DNA from: Rhodocollybia butyracea
Taxonomy: Eukaryota > Basidiomycota > Agaricomycetes > Agaricales > Omphalotaceae
Assembly (NCBI GenBank): GCA_015501585.1
Contig: JADNRY010000018.1
Coordinates: 124,001-188,000 of the forward strand
DNA: 64,000 nucleotides
Direction of reading: 5' to 3'
Below the pieces are notes generated by a model. The model made no database searches, had not been told where the DNA came from, and saw nothing but the letters and a program-made list of their open reading frames with translations. The position numbers and the translations under genes were made by a program. This document shows positions 1 to 11,366 of the stretch, piece after piece (within the stretch, counting starts at the first letter, position 1; every line of letters begins with the position of its first letter).

Positions 1-492
1 TTAGCGCCCATGACTAGAAAGTCAGACTACAAGAATCGGACAGACTGGTCGTGAGTGTTCTGTATTGTTTCCTTTTGATTTAGGAGCTCGTCTTCGGTCT
101 TCTGTAATCGATTCTATCGGATATGGTGGTGCGACCAGCAATAGTAATCGGACAGCCGGGTACCTCGGGTGTTGTCTAAGTCGAGCTGCTTCGAGCCTGA
201 AGCATTTACTTATATACTGGTTCTCTCTTTCACTACTCAAACCTTCTGCCACCTGTCTCTGTCACTCTCTGATCTCCTCCTTTTGATCGGGTGTCTACTC
301 TACACTCATCGCAGCACTCAAAGAGTCGCTGGACGAAAAAGATATACATTTGTGTTAGATTAAGTATACTTAGGTACACATGTACCGACTTTGTTCAAAA
401 AATTGAAAGACAAGCGACATCAAGAGCTGTATGGAAGGAAGAAAGTAAGTAAATTACTCGACCGAGTCTGGGATATGGAAAGACATCTTACA
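1..492. other. Intergenic, no gene recognised
   Basis: Short open frames overlap on both strands, but none shows a domain, a signal peptide or convincing splice sites. The stretch holds the 3' flank of the SET gene to its right. Confidence 0.5.
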
Positions 493-1659
493 TCATCGTA
501 TCATCCGCAATGCCTTTGAAGTTGGAGAGCATTCTCCTTCGATGATCAGGTACTCTCTTTTTGCTCTCTTCAACCAGTCTGCTGCAAGCTGCCTTTTGTT
601 CAGACGCGCGAGTCTTGCAGCACCATACCACAGAATTTGCGCATAGTGAACCACCAGCCCCTCTGCCTTTGCCATATTCAAACCATCTTGAAGCTCCAAC
701 TGGGAAAGCGGCGCTTCACTGGGATTCATTTCCAACGTTCTAATAATCCGACCTACTTGTGTCCGGCGACCGTCGCTTGCCGCGGCTTCCGCGTCCGAGA
801 CCGTGCAAGTATTACATCCGCACGCGAAGAAGTAGTCTTCCTTCAACCAAGATCGTCGCACTCTTCCTTGAGCAGCAATATTAACGTACATGATTGTGAT
901 CTCCTCTCCGGCTTCTACATCTCTGATTGCACGCAGCTCACCAGAAAATGTGCCAAAGGAGAAGTAGTAATTGGAGTTGGGAGTGCATGAGTGATTTACT
1001 CGCGAGATTGTAGGGAATATACCAACGAAGTCGTTTGCGGGATCCGGCTCTTCAGCGATGTCATGCGTGAGGAAGTTCGTTCTCAGGATTCCTAGTAACT
1101 CGTGTGTTTCGGGACCGAAAGAATTTTTGAGCGCGTAAATTGCATTTTGGGAAGCCTGTGCAAGACCATTGACTGCGCCAAGGTAGAAGTATCCATTTGT
1201 ATCTGTATAGTCGATGGGACGAGCAATGCGTTTTCGTTGTGCGTATACTGGACGTTCGTTGACCAGAAGCTCTCCTGCTCTAATTCTGCGTGTGGCTACC
1301 ATCCCAACACCTTTTCCCTCAACCTCGCTGATCTCGTATGCGGGCTGGCGAATTGGGGGGAGAACAGTATCCCAAACACTCCATTTCGCAATCTTAATGA
1401 GAGACATGATGTTGTCGACAACTACAGTGGTGTTTTTACCATGTGGAAGGTAGAGGTAACCCGGGAGCGAAGGGGCATCTCTATCACATTGGACGATTTT
1501 CGGCTGCTTCGAGAGCTCGCGAGTACGCAGACCAGCATCCGTCGATGCCATGATAGTACTTTCATTGTGACTCAGTGCAGAGCTAGCGCTTACACGAGAA
1601 GACTCTGGGTCAGCTTTGTTTCGAGACTTTTTGTCGTTGACGAGAAACCCACGCCTCAT
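493..1659 (-). CDS. SET-domain protein (SMYD/SET5-like lysine methyltransferase family)
   Basis: Single-exon frame of 388 residues starting at the ATG at 1659. The SET domain begins near residue 108 with YEISEVEGKGVGMVATRRI, the usual opening that leads into the S-adenosylmethionine site. It continues to the hallmark RVNHSCTPN around residue 220 and the GEEITIMY motif around residue 252. A cysteine cluster, FACGCNTC, follows as in the post-SET region, and the C-terminal part is helical. The family transfers methyl groups from S-adenosylmethionine to lysines of histones or other proteins, but the substrate cannot be read from the sequence. The first 100 residues are Ser/Arg-rich and weakly conserved in character, so the true start could be the internal Met near residue 37. 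The gene is not obviously linked to its neighbours. Confidence 0.88.
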   Translation of the reverse strand: MRRGFLVNDKKSRNKADPESSRVSASSALSHNESTIMASTDAGLRTRELSKQPKIVQCDRDAPSLPGYLYLPHGKNTTVVVDNIMSLIKIAKWSVWDTVLPPIRQPAYEISEVEGKGVGMVATRRIRAGELLVNERPVYAQRKRIARPIDYTDTNGYFYLGAVNGLAQASQNAIYALKNSFGPETHELLGILRTNFLTHDIAEEPDPANDFVGIFPTISRVNHSCTPNSNYYFSFGTFSGELRAIRDVEAGEEITIMYVNIAAQGRVRRSWLKEDYFFACGCNTCTVSDAEAAASDGRRTQVGRIIRTLEMNPSEAPLSQLELQDGLNMAKAEGLVVHYAQILWYGAARLARLNKRQLAADWLKRAKREYLIIEGECSPTSKALRMIR

Positions 1660-2440
1660 TCTGAAAAAATCTACGCCAAATAAGTCGAGTTGTGAAGGGT
1701 AGACAGATTCAACAGGATCGGCCTACCTCGATGTGGTTTATGGGCCCTTGGAAGGGGAAGGTAAGGTCTTTTGGAGATTTAAAAGCGCAGTCGCAGTGAG
1801 AGTAAAATAGTAGATTAAGCTCAGGCCTGAGTCAAGTCTGCGTAAGTTAAGCTTTGAATCACCACGCGGTCCACACTGCCTTAGCCTCGATTCCCGAATC
1901 TGCACGGGACAAGTCTTTGGGTCAGCGTTCAGCTCCTACCATATACCTAGTAGATCCCTCCTTCTGAGTCTACATAATCAACTTTTCCTTATCCTAGGCA
2001 AATTTGAACAGGTCCGGTCACATCATGTGACAGTGCAGATGCAAGATAAAGTCTCGACCAAGTAGTTCAGGTCGCATGATTCAAGCACAGACAGAGCGGA
2101 GTAGACGGACCAATGGGAAGCTCTTACAAATGAGTTAATAGTGCGCCTACTCTGCGCGGAATATGTGCATAATTTTCTCGAGATACTTACTTTAGGAGTA
2201 CTACTAGGATCTGTCTGGTGCCACTGGACGTTCCGGCTGATTAACTTCCTAGAGGGTGCAGCTTCCGCTTCTGATGTACAGACTCATGATAGCAAAAACT
2301 TTTGAATATATGCCATTTCTTATCCTATTACTCTAGATATGTACATAGGCTATCGGAGCCTAAGTATTCTAATTATCATTAAATAAGTATTGTTGTGGCT
2401 GCCGGTGACTCTGAACCCATGATATCTTATGAATAACGCG
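1660..2440. other. Intergenic, no gene recognised
   Basis: About 780 bases between two minus-strand genes. It should hold the promoter of the SET gene and the 3' flank of the first MCT-like transporter. I see no coding frame or repeat in it. Confidence 0.5.
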
Positions 2441-4206
2441 TTATGCTATGGCAAATAGATTCCTGTTCCGAATGAACCGTGCCACGCACAATAGCAGTGC
2501 CCCAACAAGCGACATAATGCCCTGTGTTGTTGTTATCGATTAGGAAAACCGGGACAAACTTCGAAAGTAGAATACTTACGGAAAACAGAATCAATCTTTG
2601 AAAATTTGGTTTTGTCTGGTCTTCGATAAACAAGCCTGATATCGGAGTCCCTGCAAGGGTAGCTGAGGCCATAAAGGCATAAGTACCACCGATTCTTGCT
2701 CCAACGCGTTCGATGGGAGATATTTCCACAATACAAGCCTAGTACATACAGTGAGTTTGCCATTGCTAAACCCATAAATATGAAACCTACTGGAGTGACC
2801 GAAAAGAACGGGCCAGAAGCCAGCCCGTATAGAGCGGCGAATGCTATCAAGTTTGCTTGTTCAAATGAGGTGTACCACAGGGCTAGAATTAGAATCGTCG
2901 ATATGATTGTGGATACACATAGGATGTTGAACCTGGAAGTCACAGAAATTCGGTATAATAAATTAAATTAATAGGTACCACATACCTCCCCACTTTGGGA
3001 GCGATAAGCCCAGGGCTTACACGTCCGACAATAGACGTTGCACACAGAATCGAGAGATAGTATCCATTGACACTGGAATTGGAATTAGCAACGTTAGCAC
3101 TCAATCCAACGTAGCTATATAATCAGGGTGAACAACTTTCAATGAAGAATAATGAGGCCAAGTTAATTACGCACAAGAGCGGGTTGAACACCGCGAAAAC
3201 AGAGAACCAGCATCCCAATGCAAGAAACGCGTAACATGGGTCTTTAAACGCGGCAAAATCGAATAAAGCCGAGACGGAGGGGAAAGGTTTGGACGGCCTA
3301 CGCTGCTTGATCGTTACTGCTCCAATCGCGAAACACGCGAGTGTGATGAAAGCAAAAATGCGAACTGTCCAACCTAGAAAACACAATGAAGATAAAAACT
3401 TTACGAATGAAGTACATCCACGCCTACCAAACCCAATTCTTGGTATTAGCCTTGTTACCATTATTGGGAAGACGATCCCTCCCACACTGGCACCGGAGAC
3501 GAGACACCCTACGGCATACGGCAATTTGGCCTTGAACCAGTGAGCCATAAGACCTATCAAAGGAAAGAAGCTATAGTTATATATGAGTAAGATTCGTTGT
3601 ACGCATTTCTGGCGAACCTCATTGTGGCACCGAAACTGAAGAGTACAGCTTGCGAAAGAAATTGTTGATATATTTTCTCGGGCTTTGTGATGCTCAACAT
3701 GAAGAGCGAAAAGACCGTTATAACACCGCTGAGAGGAATAAGATATCGTGGGCCTATCGCATCGAAAATAGCGCCCGCTGTTCCTGCAACTACAAGAAAA
3801 TGATTTAGAAAAACCCAAAGCGCCCCGGGTGGAATACGTTATACGTACAAATGTACAACAGAAATACCTGTACAGCTCCAATCATAGAGATCAAGGTCGC
3901 AGAGTAGTTCCTGAGGTACTGTTCTCCATAAAAATCGGCGAAAGCACCAAAAGCATTGACGAAGCTGAACAGTTATTCAATTTTTGCTCGCGGGTATAAG
4001 CAATATGCCCACCCAAACGTCCCAAGCGAGACCAATGACGCTCCGAGAACTGTCCCCCATGCATCCCAGCCTCCATCAGTCGGGCCGTACGCGTTGGACG
4101 GAGGTTGTGCCTTTCCAACTTCCACAACCAGTTTGGATTGTAGAGGATGTTCAAGTACCTTTTCAACGTCGTTGACGGTTGGATCGCTTTCTGATGACCG
4201 CATCAT
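2441..4206 (-). CDS. MFS transporter, monocarboxylate-transporter-like, copy 1
   Basis: Multi-exon gene of the major facilitator superfamily and the most diverged of three related copies here (others at 13.2-15.0 and 22.4-24.2 kb). The N-terminal cytosolic leader ends in the conserved DGGWDAWGTVLGA, the MCT-family entry to helix 1. Further exons encode VNAFGAFADFYGEQYL, a helix starting GLMAHWFKAKLPYAVG, and the central loop after IKQRRPSKPFP. The later helices and the C-terminal tail ending FIRNRNLFAIA and a TAA stop at 2441 are also present. About seven introns separate these blocks. The family moves monocarboxylates, riboflavin or related solutes across the plasma membrane, and the substrate is unknown. 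The start is set at one of two adjacent Met codons (4206/4203) by comparison with the other copies. A longer start at 4239 is possible. I saw no disabling lesion but did not verify every splice. Confidence 0.82.
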
Positions 4207-6137
4207 GGCGAACTTTGGAACGCAGAATGAAGTAGTCATCTTTGAAACTGGCTTTTAAACCAGTTTCAAACGGATCATCAACAGGCGGGAGTAAAGGAAA
4301 CTGCGAAACTGCCTTCCGTCTCTACATCGGAGCGCATTTGTCATGGAGGCCAAATTATTATGTTATCCAGCATGCAAATCTGCGCTAATTGTCGACGAAA
4401 TTACTTAAAACCTGTCGCCTAAGACTCGCTCAAGTCACAATTTTGATGAATCAACGATTATCATCGGATATTCCGGGCCGCCAAATCCAATACGCGTCCA
4501 AAGCTGAAAAACATCGAATTCATCGATAGTAACAACTCCTCAGTTACATTCGCGCCACTATAGCTCAGAATCGAGCCTCTTCGAACCCTGGCGAGTTCTC
4601 AGGGATGGAGAAAAATATTTACAGGATCATGCAGGATCGTGTTTCTCTTGGCACCCTGCCCCCTCCTGCCCCCTCCTGCCCCTTCGATCTCGTGTTTTGC
4701 CATATTGCTCATCTACGTAACAAAAAACAGGTCCTTTGGGAGCCAACATGACAGGATGGCAGGTTACCAGACGGTGCTCTACAACTCGTGTATTGAATTA
4801 TATGAGCACAGTCCTGTACAGTCGCGCTACTCGAGAATGGTCTGGAGCTGTAGTATGATCGATGCAATATCGCACTATTGCACTCATTCGCTTTCCCTAC
4901 GAGCTAGGGACTATGTAGAAGGTAATTTCTCCTAAATATCCTGAACGCAAAGAAGCCAGTTATTGGCACTGATTTTAAGATAACCCGAGTTTCTGGGCTT
5001 CTTCTAGACACTCTCAATGGTGGAAAATTACAGTGGGTACTCTCTTACTTCCACTCAACCTTCACTGAGTAAGTATCCTAGTCGTGATCCCTCTCCTCCA
5101 CCGTCCGATCCTAAAGCTTTAGAAGTCAAGAAACCATCTTTCTACTCGCTATCTCTTGCGAGCTTGTTTCAACTTTACCACGCTGCACTTTCAGTAAATC
5201 TACAAGACTAACAGCTGCACCCAAAGTCGGTTATTGGATATTAGTTTGCTTTTGGGACGTTCAAAACTCCAAACCTTCTCACATGCTACATTCAGCTCTC
5301 CTTGATAGAATCAGGCTGTCGAGTTTAGGCGATACGACTGACCACAGTGGACCTCTGAGCTTGAAAGCCACTGTTCCAAATTGTTCTGAGTCGGATACTA
5401 GACGGCGTGAGTGAGTCATGCTATCTTACTGAGCTCTGGGTGCCACAAATCTGTCCTGCAAAGTCTTCCGCTCCGAATCCGATAACGAGTCCGGTTTGAA
5501 AACGGAATGCTCGGATGGCCTAACATTTTCAATCACTCTTTACAATTTCCATTATAAATTTATGTCTCTGTTGTTCCTATACAATGATTTCCTTTCAACG
5601 ATGACTTGAAGACCGCAATTGCTTACCAAGGAGACTGGGAATGATGCATTACTAACCAATTACTAACTGGCGATGAGCCTGTTTGTATTTTCTTCTGAAT
5701 TGTGCTTCAACCAAGTATGGCGCCTAGTTCCGTCACGTCGATGACTCCGAAAGATTACTTACCTTGGTCCTTCATGCTGAGGAGCCATAAAAAATTGTGG
5801 CAGCAGCTGATAGCTATGTAAAGTGATCTTAAACACGTCGGAAAGTTGGATCCACAGGACTGCTGAGTGAATGATTTCGAAGGTGAGTTAGTGCATCAAA
5901 GGTCAAAATTGTGGGTCCCTAGTTAAAGGCGTGAAGCTCTAGATGTTCGAAAGCAGGATTGAAGATTGCGAGCAGCGAAAAGTTATATCAGCGTCATCGG
6001 CGCTTATCTTTGCCATTGTATTACGTAAATAACAAGCGTCAACACCAATTCAACGTCGTCTCGACCACCGTGACCGTCGAGCACATCCAATTTTGCCTGG
6101 TACCCATCCATCCTTCCTATCCTTTGAACTCATAATA
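4207..6137. other. Intergenic, no gene recognised
   Basis: About 1.9 kb without a supported gene. A short C-rich tandem repeat with unit CCCCCTCCTG lies at about 4658-4682. The frames at 4639-4935 and 5017-5211 lack recognisable features. The right end carries the promoter of the CFEM gene. Confidence 0.45.
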
Positions 6138-6987
6138 ATGGTCAACGGCTTTTCATCGACATATTTATCGCTAAACTCGACAGCTCTGCTACTACTATTT
6201 CTGAATCTCCTAGCAGGCTCTTGTTCTCTCGTTGCTGCTCAACAATCGAGCTCTTCAAGCTCCACTGGCAGCAGCAGCGGCAGTAGCAGTAGCAGTACCC
6301 TCAGCTCCAGCTCTAGTGCTACAAGCAATAGCAGTGCAAGTTCTAGTGCTAGCTCAACGTCTACGGCGTTGCCTTCATTGAGCACTTATTCTTCTTGTGG
6401 TATGTTGTCATTCGTCGATATATTGTATACCAAGTTCCTTTTCTATCATTTCGTGTTCCGACTGAGGCTGACTCTCTCCCACGCTTTCGCAGTCTCAACA
6501 TGTTTCGAAACTGCCATCGGACTAGTTAATTGTACGAGTGTTGTACCGGAAAGTTGTTACTGTAACAAGTGCGTCCACATTCAACTTTTTAATGTATATA
6601 TCGACTGACCTATTCTCCTTTCGTAGCACCTCCTTTCAACCCGCCCTGGTCTCCTGCATCCAAACAAGCTCCTGCGCAGACCAACTCTCTACTGCTGAAG
6701 ACCTCACAAATAAATTCTGCGCGCTGGCTAGCCCAAGTACTTCTATCTCTTTTCTTGTAACTTCCGTGTCTGCTTCGCCGTCGTCTTCACCATCGTCGTC
6801 TTCTTCAGGCACCGGTTCAACATCTAGTTCTGGTTCGGGCCTGACCGGCACTTCGTCATCCGGCAGTACCACCTCTTCGAATGCTGCAGCTGGTATGGTG
6901 GGATTCGGAGGTATCGATGGACTGTCGATGGTTAGGTTGGGAGTTGCGGTTGTGGGGGTTGTTATTGGTGCTTTATTGGTTGGATAG
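6138..6987 (+). CDS. CFEM-domain, serine-rich, GPI-anchored cell-surface protein
   Basis: Three exons (6138-6399, 6493-6568, 6627-6987) join to 232 residues. The start is the ATG at 6138, because it opens directly into a signal peptide ending near LVAAQQ. A serine-rich spacer of about 45 residues follows. After splicing, eight cysteines appear in CFEM order: SSC, STC, VNC, ESC, YCN, VSC, SSC and KFC. The two introns fall inside this domain, so no single open frame shows it. A second Ser/Gly-rich stretch follows, and the protein ends in a hydrophobic tail (GVAVVGVVIGALLVG) typical of a GPI-anchor signal. In other fungi CFEM proteins bind haem or act at the cell surface, in adhesion or host contact. 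A role in iron capture would fit the Fet3/Ftr1 genes farther along, but they are 30 kb away and no link is shown. Confidence 0.85.
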
Positions 6988-7813
6988 ATAGAGCTTGGAT
7001 AGAACTTGGATGCTACTCAGACGATTATTTTATGTATGTGCTGTACTACACCCACCACACCCGAGTCTTGATTAGTACTAACTGACTACGATTGACTTTC
7101 ACGATACCCCGCCTTACTAGGCGTTACTACTTTACTACGTATAATATGCCCTCCTAGTTCATAACGTTCATAGCCGCATCGTTGTCCCTAGCAATCAGAC
7201 TGGTCCTTGTAGTAGCACGGTTACAATTGGGCTTTTTTTTGGCCCTGGTCAGTCAATACATATATGCCGATTAGATTCTAATCAAGTCATCGCAAGTTGG
7301 GTCAAAGTACGCTCTTGAATATGTAGCTGCATTCATATTGGGCTCGATACTGATACATGTGGCGCCGAGGATGCGGCACATAAAAATGTGTAAGATGTCG
7401 TGGTGACCAATCACGGCATCAACGTCCGAAGTGCGGTACCAGGCCCTCGCTAGAATCTGAGCGCTGTGAGCCCTTTTAAGCCCTCCAGAAGGCGTCGGGT
7501 CCAGCAGCTGGCACATTACTAGTTGCGTCCCCCTTTCACACAAAAAATGGACTAATATTGTGATAGGCTCTACGGTGAATAGGGAAAGCGTTTCACAAGC
7601 CCATACCTACTACGGTGTCCTGGGCCCTGACCCCGTACAGTGAAGCGAACTGAAGAGGGTAGCCCTTCCGGCTTTCACGATTACTCAAGGACGAATCAAA
7701 TTATATAGACACTCATCATCGAAATACAACCACATATATGTTTCAAGTTTAAAAAAGCAAAGCGTTCAATAGAAAAAGACGTAGATATCTGGTTAGCTCA
7801 ATCAAAGAAAGGC
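6988..7813. other. Intergenic, no gene recognised
   Basis: This stretch holds the 3' flank of the CFEM gene and then about 600 bases with no coding signal that I can support. The frame at 7271-7543 shows no domain. Confidence 0.45.
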
Positions 7814-7891
7814 CTATCAAGCATAAGTGAGATTAAGCACAGCCTGACGTTCAATTCTGGGGAACACCCACCGACTCCAGTAAACCCACGC

Positions 7892-8168
7892 TTAAGATGC
7901 GACACAGTACAATGGTCCTCGGACTTGACATGCTGTAAGTGAGTTCGAATCGGTTAGCCATCCTTTTACATTCGGAGGGAACACACTGACTGCCAATGAA
8001 GAAGAACCCAGAGAGGGACCATGAGCATGGGGTACCCACCGCCTTGCCAGTACAGGGGCTGTAGGGGTCGCTAAAAGTAGCGGCACGGCTGTCGACGTCG
8101 ATAGCAGCGGCAGACGCGACACCAGTGAATGCAACGAGCATGGTGGAGGCAATGGCAAAGAACTTCAT
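7892..8168 (-). CDS. Small secreted cysteine-rich protein, copy A
   Basis: Two exons (8168-7991 and 7932-7892) with a 58-nt intron (GTCAGT donor, TTACAG acceptor) give 72 residues. The unspliced frame reads on into the intron and would give a wrong C-terminus. The signal peptide starts MKFFAIASTMLVAF and probably ends near ASA. The short mature part has four cysteines in the pattern SPC, GTPC, GTC and YCV, with Gly before three of them. This looks like the small disulphide-stabilised secreted proteins common in mushroom secretomes, whose roles are mostly unknown. A TATA box lies 75 bases upstream. Copy B at 10495-10771 differs at a handful of residues, for example GVASA here against SVATA there. 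Confidence 0.75.
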
Positions 8169-8242
8169 GTTGTCTGTGAGTAGTTGCTCGAGAGGGATTG
8201 GTCTTATTTTCTAAGATGGCTTTGGAGTGTAATTCCTGGCAC

Positions 8243-8250
8243 CTTATATA
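8243..8250 (-). promoter_or_regulatory. TATA box of small secreted protein copy A
   Basis: TATATAAG on the minus strand, 75 bases before the ATG. The same box stands at the same distance before copy B, which supports it as a kept promoter element. Confidence 0.6.
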
Positions 8251-8480
8251 GTTTTTGGGTCAGCCCCAGCACCCCTCCAGTTCTGCATGTGGAAAGCTCG
8301 AAGTCGAAGCTCACCATCGGCTAATCTCACCCCCAGGAATATTTTTGGAGGCGTCAGTTAGCGGTACCTTGAGATTCTGTTTTCAAATTCATTTGCCGAG
8401 TCGGTGGATCATGCCGAGCATTCTCCCTCCCTCCCCAGCCCCACCCCCTCTCAAGACAATGATTTACGAAGGCGTATCAG

Positions 8481-8546
8481 GTAGCTTGTCAGATCTCGGC
8501 GTATCAGAACTTGGTCCCGAGCCGGTAAAAACCTAACCTAACCTAA
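8481..8546 (+). mobile_element. Solo 3' tail of the non-LTR retrotransposon, ending in (AACCT)n
   Basis: The stretch GTAGCTT ... GGCGTATCAG ... ACTTGGTCCC ... AGCCGG ... (AACCT)n matches the 3' end of the plus-orientation element copy at 20904-20972 with several substitutions. It is probably a severely 5'-truncated insertion. The decamer GGCGTATCAG also occurs once just before it (8471-8480). Confidence 0.6.
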
Positions 8547-8878
8547 TTCACATGAAGTAAAATAATCGACGGTGCTCTCGATTTTGTCCCACTTTCAAGG
8601 TCCCAGTTGAAGCTCTTTTGGCTCTCAGGAAAAATTCAGTGGGCCAGGCTTACTTCTGTAGCATCTTGAAATCATATACATTGTATTCAACAAATTTCGA
8701 TTTCTTTTCGTGCAAAAACTCGTGCTTGCTATATGCTAGACTTGTGTGCTCATAGAGGTCTAGTTCAGGTCGTGAAAAGTTCTCTTGCCAGTGACATTGA
8801 CACTCAGACAATGGCATCTCGGGTGAAAGATGTTGCGGGACTGTACCTTTGCTGGAACTCATCTATTGCAGGTCCTTG

Positions 8879-8932
8879 GCGGGCTCTCAACTTGTACGGA
8901 TAATTACTAATCATCCGTATTTGAGAGCCCGC
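8879..8932. repeat. Short perfect hairpin (12-bp inverted repeat)
   Basis: GCGGGCTCTCAA at 8879-8890 pairs with TTGAGAGCCCGC at 8921-8932, and the inner ACGGAT/ATCCGT also pairs. It may be a tiny MITE or the excised ends of one. No clear target duplication was seen. Confidence 0.5.
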
Positions 8933-10410
8933 GATGATGTTAAGTATGATCATCAGTCATAACGCGCCCAACACTAGGTCAATTTGGAAGACAAACTTTA
9001 TAATCAACCCGTAACGCAATATTTGGCTGCCTGAACATGAATTATTGACCTTGAAGCATACTACATACAAGATTGTAGGAATGATATATTCAAGTGTCTC
9101 TTAGACTATAATTTGCGACCCTTCGATAACGGATAAATAATCGTACGAGAGTATAAGCTCCTTGTTCTTTCAACCAACAGCTCTTCATTCCAAAGCCGAC
9201 GTGTGCGGCACTGATGTCTTGGTCGGCCAGGATCCGAAGCGTCGAAGAGGCTCTTGCCAAGCAGAAGGAACAGCTAAAGCCTATGTATGATATGTGTATG
9301 CCAAGCACATAAGGTTTCGATCGGACGGGCATCTTACTCTGCCGACTCACCAGACCTGTTTGCCACACGAGCTCGGAATAGAGTAGTGCATCGATTGGCG
9401 TTAGTACCGCCATCAGTGGATACACTTTCTTGATAGGCTCTTGAGTCTTGACAGTACTTATGCGATCTCTCTACACATCGTGCGGCAAGCACCGTATCAT
9501 TACGGCCACTAGTTTGCGTACCACATATACCCCGGGATCTTTTGGACAACGTATCGTAAGATCGAAATTTCCACTAGTATCAGTACATATGGCCGATTGT
9601 GTGCTATATATGGTAATTTTTGAACGAGGAAAAAGGATTTATCATCTAACACGTAACACCTCGAGAATGTATGTTCATATTATGCAGTAGGTCTGGTGAG
9701 ATGGTTGGAAACGTCACCTCGGTGCTATACGCAGCATGCACGTAATACCACCGCTGTCCCCCTAACAAGGGCCCCCTATTCTTTGTATCCTGGTCGACCA
9801 AGAGGACATAAAGATCCTGTCAATACCGCACTCTTCGGCCTTGAAAGATGAGCTGCTGAGTATGGAAAACTTAGGAGCACATAATTACTGGCGCTCACAT
9901 TTTTGGACACAATATTGTTGATTGCAGTTTAAGAGACGCTGTCAGATATACTTAGCAACTTAAGGTCGTTTAAGGTCGTTTGAACATCATTCCACAGTCC
10001 AGAGGTAGAAAAGGCATTCGAATTGATTATTGCATAATATCTGGGCGGCTCTTCCAGCATCCTGTTACTGCTAGGCACAAAAACTGGAAATTCCGCAAGA
10101 GTTCCGAGATAAGTGCTCGAATTTCAGCATGGCACTTGTGTCACTGTCAATACAGCTTCTCATGACCTGAACTAGACCCAGCCCAGCCAGCGCCTCCGAC
10201 ACAAGCTCAATTCGCGCGCAAAAAATGCATGTTTTAGTAATTAAACGACCCAAAGGGTTGTCCGCCATGTGTGTGTATAGGAGTTGGAGTTAGAATCTCT
10301 CCAGGCACTAGTTAAGTGATGTCCGAAATGACTTTATTCTTCCGGTTCGTTGAGGGTAAGATTGGTCAATGGTGCACGCTTCGAGTTTGTCACCCTGGGC
10401 CTACCCAGAT
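8933..10410. other. Intergenic spacer between the two secreted-protein genes, no gene recognised
   Basis: Frames at 9090-9690 and 9980-10268 lack domains, signal peptides or matching splice sites. The right end holds the copy B promoter. Confidence 0.45.
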
Positions 10411-10412
10411 GC

Positions 10413-10420
10413 TATATAAG
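10413..10420 (+). promoter_or_regulatory. TATA box of small secreted protein copy B
   Basis: TATATAAG, 75 bases before the ATG at 10495, as in copy A. Confidence 0.6.
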
Positions 10421-10494
10421 GCGCCAGGAATTTACACTCCAACTTCATCTTAGGAAATAAGACCAATCCCCCTCGAACAACTCTCTCAGACAAC

Positions 10495-10771
10495 ATGAAG
10501 TTCTTTGCCATTGCCTCCACCATGCTCGTTGCATTCACTAGTGTTGCGACTGCCGCTGCTATCGACGTCGACAGCCGTGCCGCTGCTTTTAGCGACCCCT
10601 ACAGCCCCTGTACTGGCAAGGCGGTGGGTACCCCATGCTCATGGTCCCTTTCTGGGTTCTTCTTCATTGGCAGTCAGTGTGCCCCCTCCTAGTGTAAAAG
10701 GATGGCTAACCGATTCGACCTCACTTACAGCATGTCAAGTCCGAGGACCATTGTACTGTGTCGCATCTTAA
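10495..10771 (+). CDS. Small secreted cysteine-rich protein, copy B
   Basis: Exons 10495-10672 and 10731-10771 with a 58-nt intron encode 72 residues. Without splicing the frame stops inside the intron (GSQCAPS then TAG) and loses the last two cysteines. Splicing at GGC A|GTCAGT restores IGTCQVRGPLYCVAS, the same C-terminus as copy A. The protein has a signal peptide of about 20 residues followed by a short mature domain with four cysteines, so it is predicted to be exported. It lies head to head with copy A, so each copy has its own promoter. I cannot assign a function. An effector, a surface-active role or a signalling role would all be guesses. Confidence 0.75.
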
Positions 10772-10852
10772 GCTTGGCTTTACTAGAGTCGGTGGGTGTT
10801 CCCCGGAATTGAATGTCAGGCTGTAATCTCACTGATGCTTGATAGTGGGCCA

Positions 10853-11366
10853 TTCTTTGGCCAGATATCTACGTCTTGTATAATATCTCGTTGAATTCGA
10901 GACATTTGTGTGGTTGTATTTCAATTATGAGCAGTCAGTATACGTTTGATTCGTGCAAGAGGTAAATTGTGAGAACCGACCAGATGATCAGAATGCAAGG
11001 CGAGGACCTTGTCCCTCGTCTTTCACAGTTTATTTGAGGCAACTTCTCTTATAGTTTAACTGTTGTTGATAACCTCAAACGGGTGACCTGAGCCTTGTTT
11101 CTCCAGTTCATAACATATACAGCATCCTCGAACAGACTACGGGATGTTAGGTCGTCAGATCTCTGCCTTTCTACCGTATCCACTCTCGAGTAAATGGTCG
11201 ATGAGCATCTCTATTTGGACGATACAGTCCATCGAGCCAGCGCGTCTAGCTCCTATTCACGGCTTATTTCTTCCTACGAAACAAAGAAAGTGAAGGTCAG
11301 ATTATTATATAATTGGGCCACCGTAGAGAGCCGCAGAGTCGTGAGATGTAATCATATAGTTGTCAC
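10853..11366. other. Intergenic, no gene recognised
   Basis: 3' flanks of the secreted-protein gene and of the convergent GST gene. No coding signal seen. Confidence 0.5.

Larger units (their letters stand above)
7814..8250 (-). repeat. Inverted-duplication arm A carrying small secreted protein gene
   Basis: About 437 bases that reappear in opposite orientation at 10411-10852. Similarity runs from the TATA box (CTTATATA at 8243-8250) through the whole gene and its intron into the 3' flank (TTGATAGG). There are only scattered substitutions and small indels. The two copies are divergent, with about 2.2 kb between the arms. Confidence 0.85.
10411..10852 (+). repeat. Inverted-duplication arm B carrying small secreted protein gene
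   Basis: Counterpart of 7814-8250 in opposite orientation. The match covers the TATA box, 5' leader, both exons, intron and about 80 bases of 3' flank. Weaker similarity extends about 20 bases further upstream of the TATA box. Confidence 0.85.
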
